Part shown: positions 1-6,182 of the stretch, one piece after another
Numbering within the stretch: the stretch's first letter is position 1
Layout: the number at the start of each line of letters is the position of its first letter
NCBI GenBank assembly: GCA_900318265.1
Contig: ONKA01000004.1
Span: 1 to 64,000, forward strand
Length of the DNA: 64,000 bases
Reading direction: 5' to 3'
From: an uncultured Bacteroidales bacterium
Lineage (GTDB): Bacteria > Bacteroidota > Bacteroidia > Bacteroidales > F082
Notes under the pieces: generated by a model
Database searches by the model: none
What the model was told of the DNA's origin: nothing
What the model saw: the letters and a program-made list of their open reading frames with translations, nothing else
Made by a program: the position numbers and the translations under genes

Positions 1-1
1 G

Positions 2-574
2 GGTTCGGTGTTTTCGACGGAAGAATACGCTCATTACGGAGACCCTGACGCCGTGCAGAAAGCTCTGAGCCGTATGGCACGGAAAGGGGTGCTGCTGCAT
101 GTGTGTCACGGTATCTATTGTTATCCCAAAATCGACAAGGATTTGGGATTGGGCGTGCTATATCCTTCATACGAGGACATCGCAAAGGTCATCGCCAAGC
201 GCGACAAGGTGAGGATATTTCCAGCGGGTGCATTGGCACAGAACATGTTGGGGTTGTCGACGCAAGTGCCGATGAATGTGGTGTATCTGACAGATGGAAG
301 CAACCGTAAGGTGAACATCAAGAACGGACGGGGTATCCTTTTCCGCCATGTGTCGCCGAAGAAGCTGTCGTTTAACGACAAACTAGCCATGCTGATTACC
401 ACGGCATTGAGGGATATGGGCGAAAAGAATGTGACGGAGGAGCACAGGATTCAACTGAAGAAGGTGCTGGAACAGCACCCGGAGCCGTTTTCGACGCATG
501 ACATGAAGCTGATGCCTTTGTGGATCAGGAACCTAATAACAGAAATCTATGAACAATTACACACAACTCTCTGA
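2..574 (+). CDS. AbiEi-like antitoxin (DUF6088-type), 5' end outside window
   Basis: The reading frame is open to the window edge, so the GTG at 8 is probably internal and the gene starts upstream. The visible 190 or so residues begin with a winged-helix-like segment (residues about 1-45, pattern GSVFSTEEYA then ALSRMARKG and GIYCYP). This matches the promoter-binding N-terminus of AbiEi/DUF6088 antitoxins of type IV toxin-antitoxin systems. These antitoxins repress their own operon and counteract a nucleotidyltransferase toxin. The toxin gene starts inside this gene's end, as is usual for AbiE operons, but it is truncated here. Family assignment is by remembered pattern, so a solitary regulator is also possible. 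Confidence 0.7.
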   Translation, partial: GSVFSTEEYAHYGDPDAVQKALSRMARKGVLLHVCHGIYCYPKIDKDLGLGVLYPSYEDIAKVIAKRDKVRIFPAGALAQNMLGLSTQVPMNVVYLTDGSNRKVNIKNGRGILFRHVSPKKLSFNDKLAMLITTALRDMGEKNVTEEHRIQLKKVLEQHPEPFSTHDMKLMPLWIRNLITEIYEQLHTTL

Positions 575-686
575 TGCACAGAAGCAAGCGGTGTTGACGC
601 AGTGCAAGAACATGATGGGCTTGCCTGAACAGGCCGTTGAGAAGGATTACTGGGTGACGGTGATGCTGCAACTCATCTTTGACTAG
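549..686 (+). pseudogene. AbiEii-type nucleotidyltransferase toxin, N-terminal remnant
   Basis: An ATG at 549 overlaps the antitoxin gene by 26 bases and opens a 45-residue frame (starts MNNYTQLSDAQKQAV, contains EKDYWVTVML) that stops at TAG 684-686. The EKDYWVT segment is the conserved start of AbiEii/AbiGii toxins, which normally run to 230-300 residues and carry the nucleotidyltransferase GS...D motif. That motif and the rest of the protein are missing. The next bases lead straight into a tandem AT-rich repeat. I read this as a toxin deleted to its first 45 codons, leaving an orphan antitoxin. Confidence 0.6.
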
Positions 687-730
687 GGGGAAACTCCGTG
701 GGAATCCGGGGAATCCGTGGTCGTTATTAA

Positions 731-960
731 AACGTTAATTGCCATGTAATTGGCCGTGTAATTGGTCGTATAATTAACGGTCAATTAACGAAGCATTAAC
801 GGTCAATTAACGGGAATTAATGTTGTTGTTTAAACGTTAATTGCCATGTAATTGGCCGTGTAATTGGTCGTGTAATTGGCGGTAAATTGGTCGTGTAATT
901 GGCGGTAAATTGACGGTAAATTGACGGTAATTAATGTTGCTGTTTAAACGTTAATTGACT
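731..960. repeat. AT-rich tandem repeat, two long units plus a partial third
   Basis: A unit starting AACGTTAATTGCCATGTAAT occurs at about 731 and again at about 833, and its first dozen bases recur at about 947. Each unit ends in TTAATGTTG(T/C)TGTTTA, giving a period of roughly 100-115 bases. Inside the units are short repeats of the types GTGTAATTGG, CGGTAAATTG and ACGGTCAATTA. The region separates the toxin remnant from the PIN gene and codes for nothing recognisable. The last copy runs into the final codons of the PIN gene. Confidence 0.8.
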
Positions 961-1366
961 TGGAATTCCTTACAATCTCTAACATCTCCGCTGGCGTCAC
1001 CACAATCGGTGATTTAGGGAAATGACGTTGATTTCCAGTGACCAAATACGAGTCTTCCTTCGACAACGCCACTTCATAAAACACTGCATCATCGGCATCA
1101 GGGAAAACCTCGCCACTAGGCGTCCGTTCCAAACGTAAACCCGTTGCAACCATCGCCATCACGGCTTCGATACGCTCCTCACTAAACTCAAACTTGTCGC
1201 GATGTAGCACCTCCGTGTATTCCTGCAGTATTTCGTCGTTGTAGAGCAACACAATATCACCATCCAAGACATAATCCAATAGCACGACCGTCGGAGAGTC
1301 TTCCCTTCTTGACATCAGCGACGAGACCAAAACATTGGTATCGAACACGGCAAAGAAATTCTTCAT
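944..1366 (-). CDS. PIN-domain toxin (putative ribonuclease, PIN_3 / COG1569 type)
   Basis: A 140-residue protein with the PIN layout. The first acidic residue is in FDTNVLVS (residues 8-15), a conserved Glu in NDEILQEYTEVL, the acidic pair in DADDAVFYE, and the C-terminal strand LVTGNQRHF. These residues bind the metal that cuts RNA in VapC-like toxins. The upstream gene encodes a 91-residue partner, and its TGA shares one base with this ATG, so the two are translationally coupled in the usual antitoxin-toxin order. Its last codons come from the adjoining AT-rich repeat, so the C-terminus may differ from relatives. Confidence 0.8.
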   Translation of the reverse strand: MKNFFAVFDTNVLVSSLMSRREDSPTVVLLDYVLDGDIVLLYNDEILQEYTEVLHRDKFEFSEERIEAVMAMVATGLRLERTPSGEVFPDADDAVFYEVALSKEDSYLVTGNQRHFPKSPIVVTPAEMLEIVRNSKSINV

Positions 1367-1641
1367 CAGACCGAGGCGTTTTTACGTTCAATCCTGGCTT
1401 GATGTATCTCCTCGTTGATCTCGTCGAGGGTCAATTCGGAATTGCCATTTCGCTCACTTTGCTGCCGCATGGATTCGATGGCTTTGCGTGCCTTGGCCCG
1501 CTTTTCCATCAGGGTGCAATAATTGAGCAACATGGCTTCCAGCTGTTGCTTCAGCCATTGCTCCAAAGCCTTGTCGTCAGCGAAAGATGGACGGACTTTC
1601 TCCACCAATTCATCGTTCAATGAGATATTGTAACTGCACAT
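1366..1641 (-). CDS. Putative antitoxin partner of the PIN toxin
   Basis: A 91-residue acidic/basic helical protein beginning MCSYNISLNDELVEKVRP. The N-terminal SLNDELVEKVRP segment looks like the beta strand and first helix of a ribbon-helix-helix DNA-binding domain. The C-terminal half is long, charged helix, as in antitoxins that wrap their toxin. The open frame extends further upstream to 1869, but the ATG at 1641 lies just downstream of a TATCTTTG promoter box at 1663-1670, while the extension is shadow sequence of the HsdR-N gene. Antitoxin function is inferred from size and coupling to the PIN gene. Confidence 0.7.
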   Translation of the reverse strand: MCSYNISLNDELVEKVRPSFADDKALEQWLKQQLEAMLLNYCTLMEKRAKARKAIESMRQQSERNGNSELTLDEINEEIHQARIERKNASV

Positions 1642-1662
1642 GGCGCTAACTATTTCTGATTG

Positions 1663-1670
1663 CAAAGATA
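1663..1670 (-). promoter_or_regulatory. -7 promoter box for the antitoxin/PIN operon
   Basis: TATCTTTG on the minus strand, the Bacteroidota TAnnTTTG element, 21 bases upstream of the chosen antitoxin ATG. Confidence 0.6.
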
Positions 1671-1679
1671 CACATTTTT

Positions 1680-2123
1680 TCAAACTTGGTTGGTCATCTC
1701 GGAAAAATCGGGGAGGTGGTCCAGGGAACGGAGGGCTTGGCCTTCGGCCTTGAAACAATAGGTGCTGCCGCCGTTGGTGAGGAGGATGTAACGGGGACCC
1801 AAAACGGAATGATAACGCACGGCCTGGTCCAAGACGGCCTCGGTGAGCGCCACCGCCGGAGCCTTGCACTCCACCACCATCAGGGGCCTACCCTCCTTGC
1901 CGAAGACCACCACGTCGGCACGCCTGTCCATGCCGTTCACCTTCAACGAATACTCCACCGCCACAAGCCCTGCCGGCACCTTCAGACCCTCCACCAGGAG
2001 ATACAACACCTGCTGCCGCACCTCCTCCTCGGGGGTGAGGGCGACCTCACGGCGGCGCAACGGGTCGAAGACGTAGGTCCTCCCCTCGCGCTCCTCGGTA
2101 TGGAACCATTGTAGGGCGGGCAT
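1680..2123 (-). CDS. Type I restriction HsdR N-terminal-like protein (PD-(D/E)XK nuclease fold)
   Basis: A 147-residue stand-alone protein like the HSDR_N_2 family (N-terminus of type I restriction R subunits). The nuclease core is visible: D70 in RRADVVVF, then E85-x-K87 in MVVECKAP, followed by the Q-x-x-x-Y helix motif (LDQAVRYHSVL) and the strand YILLTNGG. The helicase and modification or specificity genes of a type I system are absent nearby, so this is one of the common orphan members of the family, found widely in Bacteroidales. Its substrate is unknown. It has its own promoter box at 2143-2150. Confidence 0.8.
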   Translation of the reverse strand: MPALQWFHTEEREGRTYVFDPLRRREVALTPEEEVRQQVLYLLVEGLKVPAGLVAVEYSLKVNGMDRRADVVVFGKEGRPLMVVECKAPAVALTEAVLDQAVRYHSVLGPRYILLTNGGSTYCFKAEGQALRSLDHLPDFSEMTNQV

Positions 2124-2142
2124 GGTGGGTTTGTTGAGACTG

Positions 2143-2150
2143 CAAAGTTA
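2143..2150 (-). promoter_or_regulatory. -7 promoter box for the HsdR-N gene
   Basis: TAACTTTG on the minus strand (fits TAnnTTTG), 19 bases upstream of the ATG at 2123. Confidence 0.5.
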
Positions 2151-2157
2151 GGAATAA

Positions 2158-2254
2158 TTGAGAATTGATAATTGATAATTGATAATTAGTTTAGAGTTTA
2201 GAGTGTAGAGTTTAGAGTCAGTGGAGAGTGGGAAGTTGGGAGTTTAGAGTTGGG
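2158..2254. repeat. Low-complexity intergenic repeats
   Basis: Tandem GATAATT units (three in a row near 2168) are followed by GTTTAGA/GTGTAGA/GTTTAGA units and G-rich GGAGAGTGGGAAGTTGGGAG. No coding signal is seen. Confidence 0.6.
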
Positions 2255-2269
2255 AGGGTGTAACGTAAC

Positions 2270-2446
2270 TCAAGGATGATAATGACGATGAACCATATCG
2301 ACGACAAGCTTCTTGGACTCTTCCAAAGAGAGGCATTCTTCAGCCAAAACGGCTTCGGTGACGCTGCTGGTGGCAGGCTCCAAAGCTACGGCCGACTCAG
2401 ATGCCATCGTGGGATTTGAATGATCTTGATCGTAAGGTTTACACAT
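2270..2446 (-). CDS. Small hypothetical protein, 58 residues
   Basis: An unrecognised small frame starting MCKPYDQDHSNPTMASES and ending LEESKKLVVDMVHRHYHP. The frame is open further upstream to 2647, but that part overlaps the oppositely oriented lipoprotein gene. A TATCTTTG box at 2464-2471 places transcription start just before the ATG at 2446. The promoter position and the amphipathic EESKKLVVDMVHRH end are the reasons for calling it. No domain is recognised, and a shorter product from the Met 14 codons further in is possible. Confidence 0.4.
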   Translation of the reverse strand: MCKPYDQDHSNPTMASESAVALEPATSSVTEAVLAEECLSLEESKKLVVDMVHRHYHP

Positions 2447-2463
2447 TGTATGATTTGTTTTTG

Positions 2464-2471
2464 CAAAGATA
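2464..2471 (-). promoter_or_regulatory. -7 promoter box for the small ORF at 2270-2446
   Basis: TATCTTTG on the minus strand, 17 bases upstream of the ATG at 2446. Confidence 0.5.
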
Positions 2472-2509
2472 CAACTTATTTTCATGTCTCGCAACTCAAC
2501 TAATTTAAC

Positions 2510-2517
2510 TATTTTTG
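2510..2517 (+). promoter_or_regulatory. -7 promoter box for the lipoprotein at 2522
   Basis: TATTTTTG ends only four bases before the ATG at 2522. This implies a leaderless or nearly leaderless transcript, if it is used. Confidence 0.4.
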
Positions 2518-2521
2518 CGTC

Positions 2522-2890
2522 ATGAAATGTAGAATTCTTTTCCTTTTGGGCGTCATGGCTTTGATGGGCGCCTGCCGGCACGACACCGACCCGCTCTTCG
2601 GCACCTGGACCGTCGACAAGGTGAATGTGCAGTTCGACGAACAACATAGCACGCCCGCACTGGTGAAACAGATCGGCGAGATGGAACGTCAGAACACGCT
2701 CAGCATCAGCACCGACTCCACCTTGGTCTTCAAGGGCTTGGAAGAGACACGGAAAGGCCGCCTCAGCCTGCGCAGCGACGGCACGATGCTCGTCGACGGC
2801 ACGCCGTTCGGGACATGGAGTGATGGGAGGATCGTCACGCGCGTGGGGTCACCGGCGGGGGAGGTCGTGGTTACTTATAGGAAGGAGTGA
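2522..2890 (+). CDS. Small lipoprotein (lipocalin-like)
   Basis: A 122-residue protein with a type II signal peptide: MKCRILFLLGVMALMGAC, lipobox MGAC with Cys18 as the lipidated residue. The mature part starts with PLFGTWTVDKV, a beta-strand opening often seen in Bacteroidota lipocalin-like lipoproteins. It continues as short strands (NTLSISTDSTLVFKG, GRLSLRSDGTMLVDG, FGTWSDGRIV). It is likely anchored in the inner or outer membrane facing the periplasm. The function is unknown. It stands alone, followed directly by a palindromic repeat. Confidence 0.75.
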   Translation: MKCRILFLLGVMALMGACRHDTDPLFGTWTVDKVNVQFDEQHSTPALVKQIGEMERQNTLSISTDSTLVFKGLEETRKGRLSLRSDGTMLVDGTPFGTWSDGRIVTRVGSPAGEVVVTYRKE

Positions 2891-2892
2891 CT

Positions 2893-2932
2893 CCCGTCAT
2901 TGCGAGGAACGAAGCAATCTAGGGAGGCAACC
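2893..2932 (+). repeat. Dispersed palindromic repeat, copy A
   Basis: Begins CCCGTCATTGCGAGGAACGA and continues AGCAATCTAGGGAGGCAACC. The same sequence recurs at 3333-3372, and in inverse orientation at 3277-3322, 3411-3479 and 18714-18779. Confidence 0.85.
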
Positions 2933-2947
2933 TTCATAAAAGATAAT

Positions 2948-2955
2948 TACCTTTG
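2948..2955 (+). promoter_or_regulatory. -7 promoter box for the GIY-YIG gene
   Basis: TACCTTTG, 22 bases upstream of the ATG at 2978. It supports that start over the longer open frame beginning at 2900. Confidence 0.55.
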
Positions 2956-2977
2956 CCAACGAAAAATCCCTATTCTA

Positions 2978-3268
2978 ATGGAAAAGAAAGGATACGTCTA
3001 CATATTGTTCAGCCGAAGAAACGGCACCCTTTATACTGGTGTGACATCAGATTTGAAACGGCGCGTGTATGAACACAAAACGAAACTCCATCCTAATAGT
3101 TTCTCGGCAAAATACGATGTTGACAAACTGGGGTATTACGAAGAATACGTTTCCGTCAAAGAAGCAATCGAAAGAGAGAAACAAATCAAAGGTGGTTCAA
3201 GAGCAGCAAAACTTGCCTTGATTGAGGGGATGAATCCTCGGTGGGAAGATTTGTACTACTTATTATAG
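2978..3268 (+). CDS. GIY-YIG family nuclease (UvrC-N/UPF0213-like)
   Basis: A 96-residue single-domain protein. The GIY-YIG core is visible as YVYIL (residues 6-10) and LYTGVT (18-23). The catalytic Arg is in DLKRRVYEHK, and the family C-terminal pattern AIEREKQIKGGSR..KL..I..MNPRWEDL follows. Such proteins cut DNA as structure- or site-specific nucleases, but most small bacterial members have no known role. The 5' part of the longer open frame (2900-2977) is repeat copy A, and the promoter box sits after it, so I start at 2978. Inverted copies of the repeat lie on both sides of the gene. Confidence 0.85.
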   Translation: MEKKGYVYILFSRRNGTLYTGVTSDLKRRVYEHKTKLHPNSFSAKYDVDKLGYYEEYVSVKEAIEREKQIKGGSRAAKLALIEGMNPRWEDLYYLL

Positions 3269-3276
3269 TCTCATCA

Positions 3277-3479
3277 CTAGATTGCTTCGTCGTGCCTCCT
3301 CGCAATGACGCAAAGCGACGACAGCGGATCATCCCGTCATTGCGAGGAACGAAGCAATCTAGGGAGGCAACCATTAAGGAAGACAGTACCATTACCCACA
3401 GTCTCATCACTAGATTGACTCCGTCGAATCTTCGATTTGCTTCGTCGTGTCTCCTCGCGATGACGCGAAGCGACGACGG
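3277..3479. repeat. Cluster of palindromic repeat copies B, C and D in alternating orientation
   Basis: Copy B (3277-3322, inverted: CTAGATTGCTTCGTCGTGCC...) is followed by copy C (3333-3372, direct, identical in its core to copy A) and copy D (3411-3479, inverted and longer, with an added CTCCGTCGAATCTTCGATTTG block). Neighbouring copies can pair as large hairpins. No plausible gene lies in this stretch. The region also serves as the space between the GIY-YIG gene and the convergent DUF4837 gene. Confidence 0.8.
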
Positions 3480-3484
3480 GAATC

Positions 3485-4513
3485 TTACTTCTCTTCAGGA
3501 TTCTCTTCAGGTTGCTCCACAAACTTCAGGCTGTAAGCAATGCTTTCCAGCTGGAGCAACGCGGTGCGTTTCTTTTGGTTGGGCTCGTAGTAGAAGCCTT
3601 CGATGGTGACGAGCTGGCCGGTGCGGTTGTCGGCGAAGGTGTACGACACGAAGGGACCGCCCATGTAGTTGTTGTAGACCTTCCACATGCCGCGCATCTC
3701 CTTGGCGTAGCCACCGGGGAAGTCGACGGCGGTGCTCACCCTGGGCGGCACAAACTCCATCTCGGTGCCCATGTAGGAACCCTCGGAGGGACCCGGGATG
3801 TATTGGCCCATCATCAGGTCGCGCATCGAGACCAAGGCCTTGTCCTCAAACTGCAAGGTGTCGCGATAGGGCGTCTGGTAGATGACGAGGTCGGCGCTCG
3901 AACGCTCCAGCTCCTTGCGCAGCCACATGAAGTCCTTCTCGCTCTTGGCGATGTAGAAGCCCTGCGGCACGTCGAGGCCGAAGCCGAACTTCTGGGCGAT
4001 GGCGTCGGCTATGGCTTGGTCCTTGGAGGGACGAAACACGGTGAGGATGCGCTCGCGCTCCACCTTGTCGAACCACTGCTGGTAGATCTCCTTCTGCTTG
4101 TCGAACAGGGCCACCCACGAGTCGATGTCGGGCGCACTGATCTTGACACAACGCTGCGGCGCGGCCCAGAAGTCCTCGGTGGTCTTGGTCACGGCCTCCT
4201 GCAAGGCGGGGTTGATCTCCACCTCGATGATGCACTTGTGCTTCTTGAACATGTCGGAGAAAGCCTCCGCGTTGATGTGGGCCAGGGTGAAATGCGACTC
4301 CGGCTGGGGCAGTCCGTATTGCTCCCTCAGGAAGAAATGACGCAGCGAGTCGCCGATGGTGCCATCCCACTGCTGGGGGTTCTGGGTGACGACCAGGATC
4401 TCCGACGTGCCACCCACCGAGCGGTCCTTGCGGCGCGCCTTGGTTTCTTCGGCACACGACACCATCAGGAGGGCGAGCAGGAGGACGACGGCGGTTTTGA
4501 GTAACGTTTTCAT
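3485..4513 (-). CDS. DUF4837 family lipoprotein
   Basis: A 342-residue protein with a lipoprotein signal (LLALLMVSC, Cys20) followed by a charged linker and the globular DUF4837 region: SEILVVTQNPQQWDG near residue 38, later LVIYQTPYRDTLQF and GPFVSYTFADN. The family is restricted to Bacteroidota and its role is unknown. The gene starts 15 bases downstream of the MltD-like gene on the same strand. This neighbourhood recurs in Bacteroidales as far as I recall, so an envelope or peptidoglycan-linked role is likely. Its 3' end abuts repeat copy D. Confidence 0.85.
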   Translation of the reverse strand: MKTLLKTAVVLLLALLMVSCAEETKARRKDRSVGGTSEILVVTQNPQQWDGTIGDSLRHFFLREQYGLPQPESHFTLAHINAEAFSDMFKKHKCIIEVEINPALQEAVTKTTEDFWAAPQRCVKISAPDIDSWVALFDKQKEIYQQWFDKVERERILTVFRPSKDQAIADAIAQKFGFGLDVPQGFYIAKSEKDFMWLRKELERSSADLVIYQTPYRDTLQFEDKALVSMRDLMMGQYIPGPSEGSYMGTEMEFVPPRVSTAVDFPGGYAKEMRGMWKVYNNYMGGPFVSYTFADNRTGQLVTIEGFYYEPNQKKRTALLQLESIAYSLKFVEQPEENPEEK

Positions 4514-4528
4514 GGTATTAGGTTTTTT

Positions 4529-6064
4529 TTATTTCTTGATCTTAAGCTTCTGACCGACTTTGACGGTATTGCTCTTGAGGCCGTTCCACTTCTTGAGTTG
4601 GTTGACGGTGCAGCCGTATTTCCTCGAGATGGAGCTGAGGGTCTCCCCTTTCTTCACAGTGTGGGTCTTGACCGTGCCCGACGACTTGCTGCCTGAGCTC
4701 TTGCTGCTCGAGGCCTTGCTGCTGTTGGTGCTGGTCGACTGGCTCACCACGGGTCCGCCCGAGCGGTAGATGGTGAGGCGTTGGCCGACGTGGATGGTCT
4801 CACGCTTGAGGTGGTTCCACTTCTTGAGCTTGGCCACGGTGACGTGGTATTTCCTGGCGATGCTGCCGAGGCTCTCGCCTTTCTTCACCACGTGGACGAA
4901 GCTGTCGCTCACCGCCTCGACCTTCTCCTCGATGACCTCCTGGACCTTTTGGCTGTGGCTCGTGTAGGCGTAGATGCTGTCCTCGAGCTGGGCGAAACGC
5001 AGGGTGTACTTGGTGGGCATGCGCAGCGAGTAGGGATACTCCTTCGTGCCGGGGATGATGCGCTTGGTGTATTGCGGGTTGAAGAAGACCAAGTCGGTCA
5101 TCGGAACGCCAACGACTTCGTTGATCTGGTCGAAGCCCACGCGCTCGCGCACCATGACGGTGTCGGTGCCATGGAGCAGCAGGCCGGGGTTCATGGGATA
5201 GAGGTTATGCTCGGCGGCGTAGTTCATGACATAGACCACCGCGATGAAAGCCGGCACGTAGCCACGGGTCTCGGCGGGCAGGTAAGGCCAGATGGCCCAA
5301 TAGTTTTTCACGCCAGCGCGGATGATGGCCTTGTTGACGGTGCCCGGGCCCGAGTTGTAGGCGGCCAGCACGAGGAACCAGTCCTCATAGCGGGCGTAGA
5401 GGCTCTTGAGGTATTGGCAGGCGGCTTCGGTCTCCTTCTCGGGGTCGAAGCGGTCGTCGACGAGCGAGCTCACCCTCAGTCCGTATTCGGAACCCGTGCC
5501 GCGCATGAACTGCCACAAGCCCTTGGCGCCTGCAGGCGAGCCTGCCGTGGGGTTGAGGGCCGACTCCACCATGGCCAGGTATTTGAGCTCCAAGGGGAGG
5601 TTGTAGCGCGAGAGGTATTCCTCAAACATGGGGAAATAGACGTAGGAAAGGCCCAACATGCGGCTCGTCTGCTGACGGCGGCGGTTGGCGTAAAGGTCGA
5701 TGAACGACTTGACGTGGGCGTTGTACGTCAGCGGGACCGTGGTCTCGTAGGCCAGGGTCTGGATGCGTTTCACGTAGACGCTGTCGTCGTAGACCGGCAC
5801 CTCACCTTCCTTGAAACCGTATTTGTTCCACACGTCCTTGTCGATTTCCAGGTAGACGTCCTTGGTGGTCGTGAGCGTGCTCACCAAATCGAGCATCTCC
5901 ATCACCGTCGACTCCTCCACCACGGCTTTGCCCGAGTTGAGGTCGTAGATGCGCTGGTCGCTCGTTTCAAGCGAGTCGGGGTTGGGCGACGTAGGCTGAA
6001 CCTGCGCAAACATTTGGACGAAGGGGAATAACAGCAAAAACGGAAGAAGATATGTACGTTTCAT
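4529..6064 (-). CDS. MltD-like membrane-associated lytic murein transglycosylase with two LysM domains
   Basis: A 511-residue exported protein with a signal peptide (residues 1-20, MFAQ cleavage). The SLT domain spans about 135-255. The catalytic Glu is E167 in AMVESALNP, followed by GAKGLWQFM and AAYNSGPGT. Two LysM repeats follow, at about 391-438 (HVVKKGESLGSIARKY) and 467-511 (HTVKKGETLSSISRKY), joined by a Ser/Lys-rich linker. It cleaves the glycan strands of peptidoglycan with formation of 1,6-anhydroMurNAc, and LysM binds the glycan. It leads a two-gene operon with the DUF4837 lipoprotein. The divergent permease gene lies 118 bases away. Confidence 0.92.
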   Translation of the reverse strand: MKRTYLLPFLLLFPFVQMFAQVQPTSPNPDSLETSDQRIYDLNSGKAVVEESTVMEMLDLVSTLTTTKDVYLEIDKDVWNKYGFKEGEVPVYDDSVYVKRIQTLAYETTVPLTYNAHVKSFIDLYANRRRQQTSRMLGLSYVYFPMFEEYLSRYNLPLELKYLAMVESALNPTAGSPAGAKGLWQFMRGTGSEYGLRVSSLVDDRFDPEKETEAACQYLKSLYARYEDWFLVLAAYNSGPGTVNKAIIRAGVKNYWAIWPYLPAETRGYVPAFIAVVYVMNYAAEHNLYPMNPGLLLHGTDTVMVRERVGFDQINEVVGVPMTDLVFFNPQYTKRIIPGTKEYPYSLRMPTKYTLRFAQLEDSIYAYTSHSQKVQEVIEEKVEAVSDSFVHVVKKGESLGSIARKYHVTVAKLKKWNHLKRETIHVGQRLTIYRSGGPVVSQSTSTNSSKASSSKSSGSKSSGTVKTHTVKKGETLSSISRKYGCTVNQLKKWNGLKSNTVKVGQKLKIKK

Positions 6065-6150
6065 TAGGATGAGGATTTTATGTAAGTTGAGAATGTTTAA
6101 AAGGAGAACGCAAAATTATAAAAAATCGTCTATAAGGCGTGAAAAAATAC

Positions 6151-6158
6151 TACTTTTG
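6151..6158 (+). promoter_or_regulatory. -7 promoter box for the AI-2E family permease
   Basis: TACTTTTG, 24 bases upstream of the ATG at 6183. It argues against the longer open frame from 6069. Confidence 0.5.
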
Positions 6159-6182
6159 TCATCTCAAAACAAAAAGAGCGTC

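Noticed and set aside
731-960. CRISPR array
   Set aside because: Units are tandem and nearly contiguous with internal subunits. There are no unique spacers of constant length and no cas genes.
2447-2647. Longer version of the small minus-strand ORF
   Set aside because: It overlaps the lipoprotein gene on the opposite strand, and the promoter box at 2464-2471 is inside it.
2900-2977. Longer GIY-YIG protein starting inside repeat copy A
   Set aside because: The first 26 codons are repeat sequence, and the TACCTTTG box at 2948-2955 places the transcript start after them.
4781-6031. 416-codon plus-strand frame opposite the MltD-like gene
   Set aside because: Antisense shadow. The opposite strand has clear SLT and LysM domains and a signal peptide.
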